Positions 35,821 through 47,746 of a stretch of DNA of 64,000 nucleotides are shown here, in pieces (within the stretch, counting starts at the first letter, position 1; each line of letters starts with the position of its first letter). The translations under genes were made by a program, and so were the position numbers. The DNA is from Pardosa pseudoannulata (lineage: Eukaryota > Arthropoda > Arachnida > Araneae > Lycosidae): assembly GCA_032207245.1 (NCBI GenBank), contig CM063505.1, positions 176,175,827 to 176,239,826 of the forward strand. The letters run 5' to 3'. Under the pieces are notes generated by a model that was given only the letters and a program-made list of their open reading frames with translations, did not search any database and had not been told where the DNA came from.

Positions 35821-37110
35821 AAAGTAACATCTAAGAAATCTATACATTCCTATAAGATGATTTCACGCAGTAGGGCACATCTCAACTTATGACAATTTTT
35901 GGCTTGAGTTTCAAACGGAAGGGCAGTTTATTGTTTGCCTATTGGCTGTAGTAAACATGAAAATGAATGGAAAGGGCATTATAGTAGTTCACGACGTTTC
36001 GTGAAACTGCTTTATTGACGTGGGCATTGTTCTAAACGATTTTGTGTTGAATTAAAATATTGGAAAGCGTGGAATCGTGAAATACGATAATGACTTAGGT
36101 GCTAAATGATAGGTATTTATATAAGTGAAATAATGAAGTGTATAAATGATATTTATTTATAAATATTAAATAACGCTATAGAAATAATATCAGTAAAGTT
36201 ACCCCCATAAATATTTAAAAAGACAGCCTCTCGCCTTTAAAATATGAATGTGTGCAATATATAAAAATTACTTACATGGGTAAAGAATTTTCTTACACTG
36301 ACAACACAGAAAAACATATATAATAATTTTATCAAATGAAAAGAAATCAAAACTAGTGGTAGCTCTATAAAGAATAAAAGAGTAAAAGAATATAAATCTA
36401 AAATATTACAATATTACTCAATAAAACATTTTTTCCCTTTAAAATTAAACTGTTCCTAATATATATTTTCAACTCAAACTATTCTAAATAGAAAGAAAAA
36501 TGTGTTTGCTTTTCGTAAATCTATGTTTCGTTTTCCTTGTGAACACAAATCCCAATTTTCTTGTCAAAATAGTGCAATGTAATTATAAGTCATTGTTTCC
36601 GCTAAAAACGTTCTACAAAAACATGTGCCATTTAGTGTAACAAGAATGAAATATTGAAATGTTTTACTGTTCCTTTTGGCGATGCCAGAACTGCGACCTA
36701 GATCGAATTCTTTTCGGGGCACAAGTTTAGATCAAAAATAGGAATAATAATATAAATTCAGAAATATGTGTTTGCTTTATTATATACGTTTTATGGAATT
36801 ACAGTTGTAAGATAATGATTTTGGAGAACCCTTATCCGTGTTTATTCAACAAGAAACGATGCTATATGAAGGACGTCATTCTGATATTTAGGTACAAAAA
36901 ACTATTTCGCCTTATTCTAAAATTTTATCGAAATTAACGTCTCATACGTCAATAGACAATTAAAAAAATCTGAATATGTTTATTTGACCGATTTTGACAA
37001 GCTCAAAAAAGAAATATATTTTATTGCTTTATATGAATGATCATTTTCTTAGATACCCAAAGAGTTGTTTTTCTGTTCGTTCATTGCAGTCATAGTTATT
37101 ATTTTTACAT
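35821..37110. other. AT-rich DNA, no gene seen
   Basis: Nothing recognised. Confidence 0.6.
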
Positions 37111-38385
37111 TACCTGATAAACCAGGAGTAAGTATAACATACAACATTAAATGAACTTTATGAAGGATCTGATTTTTTTATTAAACGGTTCAATAGGTAA
37201 CTTTAGAAGATATGGGTAAATCCTGAATTTTTAAATTACCTGATAAACCAGGAGTAAGTATAACATATAACATTAAATGTACTTTACGAAGGATCAGTTT
37301 TTTTTCGATTAACCAGTTCAATACATAACTTTAAAAGATATGAGTAAATCATAAAGTTTTAAATTACTTGATAAACCAGGAGTAGGTGTAACACATAACA
37401 TTAAATGTACTTTATGAAGGATCAGATTTTTTTTCGATTAACTGGTTCAATAGATAACTTTAAAAGGTATGGTTAAATCGTGAATTTTTAAATTACCTGA
37501 TAAACCAGGAGTAAGTATATCATATATCATTAAATATACTTTACGAAGGATCAGTTTTTTTTCGATTAACTGGTTCAATAGATAATTTTAAAAGATATGG
37601 GTAAATGATGAATTTTCAAACTGCCTGATAAACCAGGAGTAAGTATAACATACAACATTAAATGAACTTTATGAAGGATCTGATTTTTTTATTAAACGGT
37701 TCAATAGGTAACTTTAGAAGATATGGGTAAATCATGAATTTTTAAATTACCTGATAAACCAGGAGTAAGTATAACATATAACATTAAATATACTTTACGA
37801 AGGATCAGTTTTTTTTTCGATTAACTGGTTCAATAGATAATTTTAAAAGATATGGGTAAATGATGAATTTTCAAACTGCCTGATAAACCAGGAGTAAGTA
37901 TAACATATAACATTAAATGTACTTTATAAATGATCAGATATTTGTTCGATTAACCGGTTCAATAGATAACTTTACAAGATATGATTAAATCATGAATTTT
38001 TAAATTACCTGATAAACCAGGAGTAAGTGTAACATATAACATTAAATGCACTTGATGAAGGATCAGATTTTTGTTTGATCAACCGGTTCAATAGATAAAT
38101 TTAGAAGATATGGGTAAATCATGAATTTTTAAATTACCTGATAAACCAGGAGTAAGTATAACATATAACATTAAATATACTTTACGAAGGATCAGTTTTT
38201 ATTTTCGATTAACTGGTTCAACAGATAATTTTAAAAGATATGGGTAAATGATGAATTTTTAAATTGCCTGATAAACCAGGAGTAAGTATAACATATAACA
38301 TTAAATGTACTTTATGAAGGATCAGATTTTTTTTTCAATTAACCGGTTCAATAGATAACTTTATAATATATGGGTAAATCATGTG
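37109..38385. repeat. 128-bp tandem array, 10 copies, with tetrameric higher-order pattern
   Basis: CCTGATAAACCAGGAGTAAG marks units at 37113, 37239, 37367, 37496, 37624, 37750, 37879, 38008, 38137 and 38267 (spacing 126-130). Each unit has ACATTAAAT, GAAGGATC(A/T)G and CGGTTCAATAG. Unit pairs 1/5 and 2/6 share private variants (for example GGATCTGATTTTTTTATTAA in units 1 and 5), 511 bp apart, so blocks of four units have been copied. The right edge is abrupt at a GC-richer segment. Confidence 0.95.
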
Positions 38386-38565
38386 TTGTCCGTCTAAGCC
38401 TTTTGTGCCTTATTTTGGGTTAGGCATCCCAGTGACAGTGGACGAACATACCTGCCCTACTACAGTAGGCGGGCAGGTCCCACGCAAGTATAGCGCCCGA
38501 GAACAGGGTGCTATTACAGTTTCTTTTACTAAAATGAGTCTCGAACTTGGTCGGATACCTTAAAT
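38386..38565. other. GC-richer island abutting the 128-bp array; unrecognised
   Basis: About 180 bp with much higher GC than its surroundings, containing CTGCCCTACTACAGTAGGCG, whose arms can pair imperfectly. A plus-strand frame (MCCPSKPFVPYFGLG...) runs across it but starts inside the array and matches no family I know. It could be the remnant of an inserted element or an old exon. Confidence 0.3.
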
Positions 38566-39298
38566 ACTGATATTTGTTCTCTGAAAGTACTGTTCTATCA
38601 GCTTTTTTTAATTAGGATAAAAATAGCATAGCTGAATTAGTTTGATTTTTAGTAGAAAAACAAATTAGTATACTCTGTTTTACATCAATTCTACCACATT
38701 TTACACATGCCGAGTTCAACAGAATCAGATGATATAACTGATTTTTATTTTGATTCTTCAAATTTATTATTGTATTAACTGCATTAAAAGAGGAGTTACA
38801 TTAGAGGATATTAAGCCTATCATTCTCAATTTTGGAACTATTTGCAGATGTTGCATTTTAAATATCTTTTTCTTATTTCAATGTGTGCTCACTTAATGTA
38901 CAGTATCCACGGTATTCCTCCTCCCCATAACAGCATTTTTAAAAATCATCATATACATGGTTGCCTGTGTCAGACATATCCACTAATCTCTGACCTGAAG
39001 ATGAAAATACAATTTTTTTGAATAAATATCTGCCTGAACTTAGAGTGAGTGAGTTTCAATCTACGATATGACTGCAATAGCTTTTCTACGTAAACCTTAT
39101 CACCTAAAAATAGGTTTATATCCCGTGTGATCAGTGATTCAGGTAGAACCTGCAAAGGTCAAAGTCATAAGGTAGAACGGTGTTTTGGCCACCTTTATAG
39201 TATGCGTCATTAGATAATTTTTTAATCACTTGCAAAAATTATTGAAAATTTAAATCTTTAAAATAACTTTAATGATTTGATAGTGTTTTAAATGTGGT
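38566..39298. other. AT-rich DNA, no gene seen
   Basis: No feature recognised up to the TTAA that bounds the next element. Confidence 0.6.
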
Positions 39299-39302
39299 TT
39301 AA

Positions 39303-39844
39303 CACATTGTCTGCGGGACTCGTACTAGTACGTTTTCAGACGATTGATACTTGTACGGGTTAGTGTAACAGCATGTTTTGTTTGTAGATACAAAAATAAC
39401 GGTATATACAGGAAAACGGAGCCTAATGTTCTTGTCTACTACATAGATTCTGGAAAAATTTAGACAAATAAAAACTAGTTTTTACATTATTAGTTTTATG
39501 ATTGCTCTTTTCATTTTTTTATAATGTAAAAATGTTTATATATAACATAATTCGAAAAAATGAAAACTATATACTACTATTTCTATTTGATTTTTCATAT
39601 TTACGATACTATTATAAATTTATCCACTAAAAAATATTTTTTTTTCTTTACAAAAATCTTATGGTTGTTATTTATATATTTCTATTTATATATTTGTTTA
39701 TATATTTCAATATAAAATACGAAAAGTTGGTTAAAAAATTAAATAATTTTCGATCTATTGAGATTTAACTGATTAACTAAATTTAAGCACAAAACGACCG
39801 CTCTCGGTACAATTCCGTTGCGAAATGTACCCACACACAATGTG
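39303..39844. mobile_element. Non-autonomous piggyBac-type element, 542 bp
   Basis: TTAA at 39299-39302 and 39845-39848 bound an element whose ends read CACATTGTCTGCGGG and, on the other strand, CACATTGTGTGTGGG. TTAA target duplication and inverted ends of about 15 bp are the piggyBac hallmarks. Subterminal DNA at the left carries the palindrome CGTACTAGTACG and a nearby TTGTACGGG. No transposase frame is present. Its ends differ from copies A and B and from the element at 46080. Confidence 0.8.
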
Positions 39845-39848
39845 TTAA

Positions 39849-42800
39849 GATAATGTATCACTTTTTGATGAATTTATTTTAGTTTGTACATTTTTATTTG
39901 ATCTTTTTAATTTTATTTCACTATTTTAAAAACAATCAATCTTTCCGTTGCTAAGGTAATGGATTGATTACTTAAAAAATCAAAAATATTTAACAATTTA
40001 TTTATCTTTGGTTCTTAATATTTATTTGTGACTTTCAATTATCTCACAAGTAGCGTATGTACTCTTCAACTGGAAATTATAGTGCAAAGATAGATCTTCA
40101 GGTATTGCTAAATACAACACTTTTATTTTCTACATTATATTTAGTTTGAAGAAAATTAAAATTAAATAGAATGTGCTATTCGTTTTATGTATTGTCAAAA
40201 TTTTTTCTATTGCTGGTATATGTGACATAATATAAATAGTAATTAAAATTTGAAATTAATGTAACCTTAATTTTGAAACTTTAGAACTTTAGATCAAGGA
40301 TTGCACGTGAAGTGGATGTTAATAAATAAAAAAAATCGAATAGTATTGCATATACAATAGTTAGTGGCATATTTGTTTCTAATATAAATTTACTATATTT
40401 GACTATGAATCACAGAGTTTTACAGAGCGGATATCAGTTTAGTCATTTCTATTAAAAAAGGGGATATTTTTTGTAAAAATATGAATTATATTAACGAATT
40501 TCAAGACAAAATCGTTACAATTAATAAAAAGGTTAAAAAATGATCAATGAATAAATTCCAATATCATAGCTTGAATTATTTCTTCATAATTATTCTAGAA
40601 TGAAAAATAATATATTCATATTTTCTCTTTCAATAAAGTTTAGGTATAAGTTATAATTTTTAATACATCAGGAAGTCGTAAAGGGCGAAAGAAAATGGTT
40701 TTTTATATTTTTAATGCTATTAAAACCTAAATTGCTCTATTACATAAGAAGTAAGTTAATCGATTTATTTGATGTTTATGTTTTGGTGTTTAATCTTTTT
40801 AAATTCCAATGATCGTGATTTTTATTACCTTTATCTATTTCTTTTCTCTAGTTCAAAGAGTCAGTTCATAGTAAGGAATAGTAATTGAAAAGAAAATAAG
40901 CGTAGAAGAATGTCAAAGGTGAGGATAGGATATTAAGGAAGTAGGCACACTCATATCATTACCTGCGGAACTATCATAACCACACGGAACCATATTCGCA
41001 CGAGTTATATTCCGGAACAAGAGGTCAGCTCTACTTCAAGGCCGACACACAGCACTTTTGCATGAGATCGCAGTTGCACTCTATTCTTACCTTGATATTA
41101 TGCTTCTTTGAAACTATATAATAAATCATTAGATAGTAATCAGAAATTCGTATGTTTGTGTTTTAGGAATGATTTGATTTATGGATTGCCTGAATTTAGA
41201 TTTTGATTTGTAGTAAGGACCGTACCACACAGAATAAAGATGCTTACTGACAACTATTATGGGCTACTGTAGGGTGAAAATCTTTGTTCTTTGTGAGTAT
41301 TTCTAACCCAGCTGAAGCACGAAACAGTTGTCAGGGAGTACCTTCGTCCGGTGTAATAGGGCCTAAAAGGGATTAGCATTATCTATGACAACCGGAACGA
41401 GGGTGATCTTCAATAATCTTTTACTTTTCTAACATAAAAAACAATTTGTACACTTGCGTTATACCGAGAGCATGGTCTTTGTAAATTGTTTGCACCTTTA
41501 CAACAGTTTCAGATAATTTTATGGTGAGTAAAACCTACATTGTTCATAAGAGTCTGTCGTATGCCACACTACAGACTACACAGAACACCGTCACAAAATC
41601 CTCGCGTGTCGTTGTCAGTTGAGTTCAAGTGGCATACGGACTCAGGAGGGGTCCTTCTGAGGAGCCCTAGCCGTACACACTCGTACTAAAGTTCAATTAT
41701 ACGCAGGAATACAATTCCGGTTATTTTCCCCCTCCCCCCCATCGTGTAAACTCTTTTATCATTAATTTCTAAAGTAAAACACGTTTTCTGTGGAAAATAT
41801 TTTACCACTGGGTTTTGTTGAAAAAAAAATAATCTGTCTTGGTCTTTCCCAACTAATTTTTTTTTTACTTGCTATTAATGATACATGTTATTACGGATAT
41901 ATTTATATAGTAATAGCTAAACTTTCAAACAAAATATTATTTAAAAATATTCTTGACTGATAACTTAATGAGTATCAGTAAAATTTATTAAAAATGCTCC
42001 ATGTGAATCCCTTGGATATAATGGAGCTATTTTTATTTACAGGATGGTTTTCAGCCCTTAGAATAAAACCCAATTGCCATCGTTACTGTTCAGAAAAATA
42101 TTAGAAAGAAAGCAGAGGTAATCGGGATATTATCTGTTTCTCATACAAATCATCTATATTATTTCTATATTTTATGTAGAATGTTGACAAATTTTGTGTT
42201 TCGAAACATATTCACTTTAATAAAATTTTTTTGACGTACGTGTCAAGGTGTTAAATTTCAATAGTATATAACAGTTACGCATGCAACTTGAGTGGTTCAG
42301 GTATTCATAAACTAAATATATTTTCTTTAAAAAAATGCTTTGTTATGAATAGTAATAGTATTTTATGCTGCATTAAGGGGAGAAGGGACTTTTAGAATAA
42401 TAGACCTCCAGCAAAATACGAAATATTTTTAGTCTTAAAAATTTAAGCTATGCATTCTCTTCGTGATAGATTGAAAATTTTCCAATAGATTGGCTTCTTT
42501 ACTCCAATAAAATCTGTTTTTCATTACACATCCTTATTTTTAAATTTAAAAATTATTTTTATGTCTGACTGTTTGACATCAAATCAGTGACTGTAAAATG
42601 CTCCAGGTGAGTTATTTCTCTATTGTATCTGTCCCATTTTCGGACACTGTCTGTTATTAAAATAGGTATGCATTTTAAAATTCTAAAGAATTTTGTCAAG
42701 TTAAACAGAGTTTAATAACATGAAACAACGAATAAATTGTTAAAATCTTGTGTAATTTGATATAATTGTCTTATCGAAATTGTATTCAACATTCGTGAAA

Positions 42801-42910
42801 ATCGATACTCAACTTTATTTCTGTTTAAATGTTGAGAGTATATACGGGGAAAATGCAAGCAATTGGTTAACATGCAGCGCAGCAGGAATATTTTTTATAA
42901 AGGTTGTTAG
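39849..42910. other. AT-rich DNA with one small inverted repeat; no gene seen
   Basis: At 41558-41567 and 41629-41638 CGTATGCCAC and GTGGCATACG form a 10-bp inverted repeat about 60 bp apart. The section 40.9-41.75 kb is somewhat less AT-rich than the rest but shows no recognisable exon. Confidence 0.55.
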
Positions 42911-42929
42911 CACACCTAAATTTTAATGA

Positions 42930-43106
42930 TTTGGGTTTGGTTTAGAGTGCTACGATCTGCTTTTTGCAACACGAGGGCTAATGAGATCGGGACCTACAGC
43001 TTAAAGCCGATTCCGGATGGTTACGAACATCCATGCCACTGTGGGATTCGAACTCACGAACTCCGGTATTGAAATCCAGCACCCTAACCAATCGGCCATC
43101 GTTCTG
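42930..43106 (-). repeat. tRNA-derived SINE (full length, older copy)
   Basis: Same family, with more substitutions (for example CGATCTGC for CGGTCTAC). Target duplication CCTAAATTTTAATGA (42915-42929) and CCTAAACTTTAATGA (43107-43121) differs at one of 15 positions, consistent with greater age than the copies with perfect duplications. Confidence 0.9.
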
Positions 43107-43150
43107 CCTAAACTTTAATGAAAACTGATTTTTTAAAACATTTTAATGCC

Positions 43151-43940
43151 CAGGGTTCCCACTCTTTTTCCAGAACAAAAATTAAGGACTTTCTAAGGAC
43201 CAAAGTAACTTTTTATAAGGACCGACGTTGCCTGGGAAAGAAGAAAGTGTTAGACTTTTCTATCACAATCAGTGCAAGGAAAATTAAACTTTCATAAGTA
43301 ACTGAAATATCTACACCCCACCCTCCATGCTTCGTTTAATTAAAATCTGCATGACTGTTAGCTATTAATAAAGGGCAGCTGGTTTTATTTTTTAAACCTT
43401 TTTAGTATGAGAAAGATTATTTATCTGTCAAATACGTTTTCTAGCTCATGACCATAAAAAGTACTAATAAACTAAAGGTATTTTCATAATTTTTTAAGAA
43501 AATAAAGGAAAGGAATTCTGAATTACTACAGTAATACGCTGAAAACATATATGTATTTGAAGATTTTCTTTATTATTAATGCTGCACTTTTGACTAGAAA
43601 ATGTAAAAGAATGTTATGAACATTAACAAATATGTTATATGTTCTTAATATATATATATATTCTTTGAACAGTACTTATCACCTGTACTGGTGTTCTTAG
43701 AACCGGTTTTGGACAAATATAACTCCGAACTTACAAAACTAGAAAGTTAGGAGAATATGGCTAAAACTGATAGAAAGTGAAGAAAGCAGTTAGCATCAAT
43801 GCAGAAATTGATTGCATTCTAATTTAAAAATTAAGGAGTTTTTAAGGACCTTTGACAAAAATTTAGTTTTAAGGGTCCTTAAAAATGAAAGCTAAAATTA
43901 AGGAGTTCTTAAGGACTTTTAAGGACCGTGGGAACCCTTG
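43151..43940. mobile_element. hAT-type non-autonomous element, about 790 bp
   Basis: The left end is CAGGGTTCCCACTC. The right end is GTGGGAACCCTTG, i.e. CAAGGGTTCCCAC on the other strand, so the inverted ends differ by one inserted base. CAGGG starts and short inverted ends are typical of hAT elements. The motif AAGGAC(T/C) is repeated near both ends, as subterminal transposase-binding repeats often are. An 8-bp target duplication was not found (TTAATGCC against TGTCATAT). No transposase is encoded. Confidence 0.65.
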
Positions 43941-45005
43941 TGTCATATATTATGTAACAATTTTTATGATGATAATAATAATAGAGTTAAATGCTTTAAA
44001 GTTGAAATTCTTTGTCGTCTTAACTACATTTATTATAAGATGTTGGATATTAAAAAACCTTTTTGCTTTCTTATCCTTTCATATATTTCACAATTAAATA
44101 AGATATAAATACTGAATTTTCAGTAGAATTTTCTCAAACTGAAGCCTACTGTTTTTTTAATGTGTAAAAAAATAACACTAGGAGCAAACATTCGGGGTAT
44201 AACTGGAAATAAAAGGCTTTTCCTACGTTTTTGTCATAATATATGTTTGTAAGAGAAGATAATCCATTGCCACTGTACAGCTGAGAAGAATATATAATAT
44301 TCCAACACAACTTGAAAACCGCAAAATGCGATTTCAAATTAATCTTGACAAATGTCGTGATATTTGAATCCAAGCAGATCGTGTCCTGCTTTCCCTGAGA
44401 TGAAAAGGAACGGCTAAAGAAGTCCCATTTAGTTTCCGTGTTGATTCGTGTTTTTTTACTTTTCAGCCGATGGCCGCTCGTGGCTTATTGCGTATTCAGA
44501 AAGTATCATGGGATCATACACTGGGAGGTGAAAAATGAGAACACAACGGTTGTTTTCAACTAAAGAAGTCTGCAGGCTGCAAGTCTAAAGAACAGGCTCT
44601 ACAGAAACAACTATCAGACTCATCTGATCTCGTTTAGAGTGGACGATCGTCCTTGCACCAATTTGCAAGATTTCAATGTCTCAAAATAAGAACGCGGTTA
44701 GTGAAAGAATAAAAAAATTCCTCAGCAGTTTAACCGAATAAATCGCAACTTTAACTGAATAATTTCCTTGTCTGTCCAGGTGATTAGATAATCTAAAGAG
44801 GGAGATGTTATTTGTGATGACAGATCATACAACTTAATAGTCTAAAAGGATTTCAGATAAATATTAGAAAGCGGAAATAGGGTTGTTTTTTTCAAATATT
44901 TTTTGAAGAAATCTTATTTAGGTTCTAATCTTATCTAATCTTAGGTTAGTTTGCAGATTTTAAATTTATTTTAACTAAAGATTATTTTACAATTTTCAAA
45001 TTCTT
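43941..45005. other. AT-rich DNA with a weak exon-like segment
   Basis: At 44467-44527 the acceptor TTTTTTTACTTTTCAG is followed by a short GC-richer stretch that opens ATGGCCGCTCGTGGCTTATT and reaches GAG|GTGAAA. The frame MAARGLLRIQKVSWDHTLG ends at a TGA at 44538 if not spliced. Nothing supports it beyond splice-like borders and composition. Confidence 0.3.
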
Positions 45006-45008
45006 CTA

Positions 45009-45145
45009 TGCTCCAGACCATAGGTTTCATAGTTACTTCATTACAGTTTAAATGATATAAGGTTTCACGGTGGAAGGAATAACCCTAGTAACCTTAATGA
45101 ACCGTTGTTAACTCTGATATAATAAAGGTTTTATAATCTGGAGCA
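45009..45145. mobile_element. Small MITE-like inverted-repeat element, 137 bp
   Basis: The ends read TGCTCCAGACCAT and, on the other strand, TGCTCCAGATTAT, with further partial pairing inward. TA lies directly on both sides (45007-45008 and 45146-45147), as expected for Tc1/mariner-type insertion, but TA matches are common in AT-rich DNA. Confidence 0.5.
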
Positions 45146-45869
45146 TAATAAAAAATAAATAAAGATGAAATTAGAAAAACATTTAATTACCACATTTTCA
45201 ACTTGATGAAATAGCTTATCTTATACAATCGGACCATGTTACTATGAAATTAAGGGGCCAAATGTTTAGTTCGTTATAACCGGTAGTACGATACATCTAA
45301 ACTTTTCAAAAAAGAAATGTAACATGTCACAAAATGAATTACTTTTTAAATGCTTTTTGTTGAGATGTTATTGAAAAAATGATGAAAAAATCTATTAAAA
45401 TGACCTTTAATGGCTAAAACCAACTAAATCAAATTCATCAACTGCCTAGTAAAGGACACAAGTATTAAATTCACGAAAACTAGACAAATGAAAAATGCAA
45501 TTTTATTTTTTAAATGTTTCTCACCGTATTGATACACAGAACTAATTCTAATCTGCTGACGAGAGGTCGATTTTAAGAAAATTTAACGAATTTCTTGGTT
45601 TAATGCTACAAAGGATTCTAACACTTTTTCTTCTTCCGCTGTTTATGTGAACTACAATCTCTATAGATAAAATTGTATGTATGCGTATAGATAAAATTAT
45701 TTGTATGTATGCGTATATGTATACTCCTTATGCATTATTCCAACTGGATAGATCAAATTTTGCATGACGATTCTGCCCATCTCTAGGAAAGTTTTAGGTT
45801 AAATTGTTCGAAAGTGAAGTGCTCCTTTTATTAAAATAAATTGGGTTTGAAAACTATATTTTGGCTTCC

Positions 45870-46037
45870 TTTGATGTATTTTTCTTTAAATTGCACGTTA
45901 AAATAATTAAAGTATTTAATCAACTTAATTCTCCTGATAGTGTCTATAAAGTGCTTTCAGACAATACAGTTTTTCTTGCCTTGTTATTCCATTCTTCCAG
46001 TGTTATAATTGGGAAAAATATCTCATCTTTATGTCAG
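45870..46037 (+). other. Exon-like open frame ending at a strong donor; gene not recognised
   Basis: A frame of about 57 codons (FDVFFFKLHVKIIKVFNQLN...VIIGKNISSLCQ) ends exactly at CAG|GTGAGT (donor at 46038). An alternative acceptor GTGCTTTCAG at 45960 would give a 77-nt exon in which two frames are open. Either could be part of a spliced gene, or the donor is fortuitous. I do not recognise the peptide. Confidence 0.2.
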
Positions 46038-46079
46038 GTGAGTAATATTTTTATTTAGCGATTCATTTGATGTCTTTAA

Positions 46080-46300
46080 CCCTTAATTTGGCTTCAGGCC
46101 GCTAGATCGGACATGTATATTTATAACTACTATATAACATAATTGTCAGTATTCGCCACAGCGGACTTTAATTATCTCAAAAATGGAAAATGATATATTT
46201 TTTTTGTTTATTTTACAGAGATCCTAATGTCTATACAGACATGGGAAAATAACAGAAATTTAAAAAAAATATTTGAAAAAACATCTTGTCAAATTAAGGG
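46080..46300. mobile_element. Small piggyBac-type MITE, 221 bp
   Basis: TTAA at 46076-46079 and 46301-46304 bound inverted ends CCCTTAATTTG and CAAATTAAGGG (11 bp, perfect). A CCC start plus TTAA duplication is the classic piggyBac arrangement. No coding capacity. Confidence 0.85.
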
Positions 46301-46304
46301 TTAA

Positions 46305-47740
46305 ATGAAATGTCAAAACACATAGTTTTTGTTATTTCGTACAAAGATGAATCACTAAATATAATTCTTGTGTTTCTTCAGATTATATTTATTCTGAACA
46401 TTAAATTTAAATGAATGTGTTATTGTATTTATGATAATGAGACAGATTTTTATTTTCGAAATTACTTATATTGTTAATATAATATAATGTAAAAACTCAA
46501 TTTGAATTTTGAAATATATATAACCTTAATCTGTGAATGTTAGTTTGGAATTGGCTTTAATCTGTGAGTAAATCCGTCTCAGTAGCCATCGTGTAACAAA
46601 AAAGTACACTATAGCGTTCCAAAGAAAACCATTTGATGCATTATTAACTCCAACCAGTTATAAATATTAATTTAAACTGTTGGGTTTCAACCTGTCATAA
46701 CAGCATAAAGATCATCATCCAATTGGCATCCAAAATGTTTAAATGACACCCAAATGACACAGTGGAAGTCGGAAAAAATGTTCAAAGAAATCTCTGGGTG
46801 GGTAGAATACATAAAATCTACATCGATATAATTAATGAAAAAATAATGACTGTAAAACTAGTTTCATTTGAGATTGTTTAAAACGCTAGAATCTGCAGAA
46901 GTTAGATTTAAAAATAGTGGATTTCTGTTTTCTTTTTTTTATTATTAAAGAAGTAACAAAAGATGGTTAAGTGATTGAAAATACCATAAGCCTTTGTGCA
47001 GGGAAAAATAAATTAAATAGTTTGGGAAATTAAAAAAAATTAATTGAATAACGCATAGTGAAATCTATGAAACATCCGATTTTTTATGGTAATAATGCAA
47101 ATTCAGTATGTTTTATGAAGCTATTATTATTACTATTTTCCTCTTTTATAATTAATTCTTACTACTTTACGTTAATAAATAAAGAAAATATTTGTTAAAT
47201 TTATCTTGAGAGTAAAAATATTTCATATACTATATTTGAAGAATGACAGGACACTTTCGATTTTAAAACAATTTTTTGATTATCCTGAAATTTCGGAAGT
47301 GTCATGTGCATGCCAGACGTCAAATATTTTACTGAATGTTTTGTCCCGAATGCAAAAGTAAATTTTACGAAGAAAAATAATCTGTAAAATGTAATATTTG
47401 AGATATTTTATAGCTCTAGTATATTATTTTGAAGAATTTATAATTATCTGTATTGATTTCTGTGAGTAAATATAAGCGTTTTCTTTAAAATACTTTAAAT
47501 TATTTCGTAATATTTTAGTTTCTAACATGCAAGGTTTTATACTCAGTCTACTGTCATTTTCAGAAAATTGGACAAACTACAGAAAATCAGCTTACTGCAA
47601 TCAGAATAAAGTTTATTAAATGTAAAAAATTATTAGTTTTAACGAGTGATTAGGCATAACTTTTTTATATTTATAAAACTATCTCTATTAAAATTTTCTT
47701 TAGTACACTCTATGACTGATGGAACTACGCATTTCTTTCT
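46305..47740. other. AT-rich DNA, no gene seen
   Basis: Nothing recognised before Helitron copy C. Confidence 0.6.
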
Positions 47741-47746
47741 GTTAAA

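Noticed and set aside
42595..42612. CAG|GTGAGT donor at about 42606
   Set aside because: No credible upstream exon; isolated donor-like strings are expected by chance at this window size.
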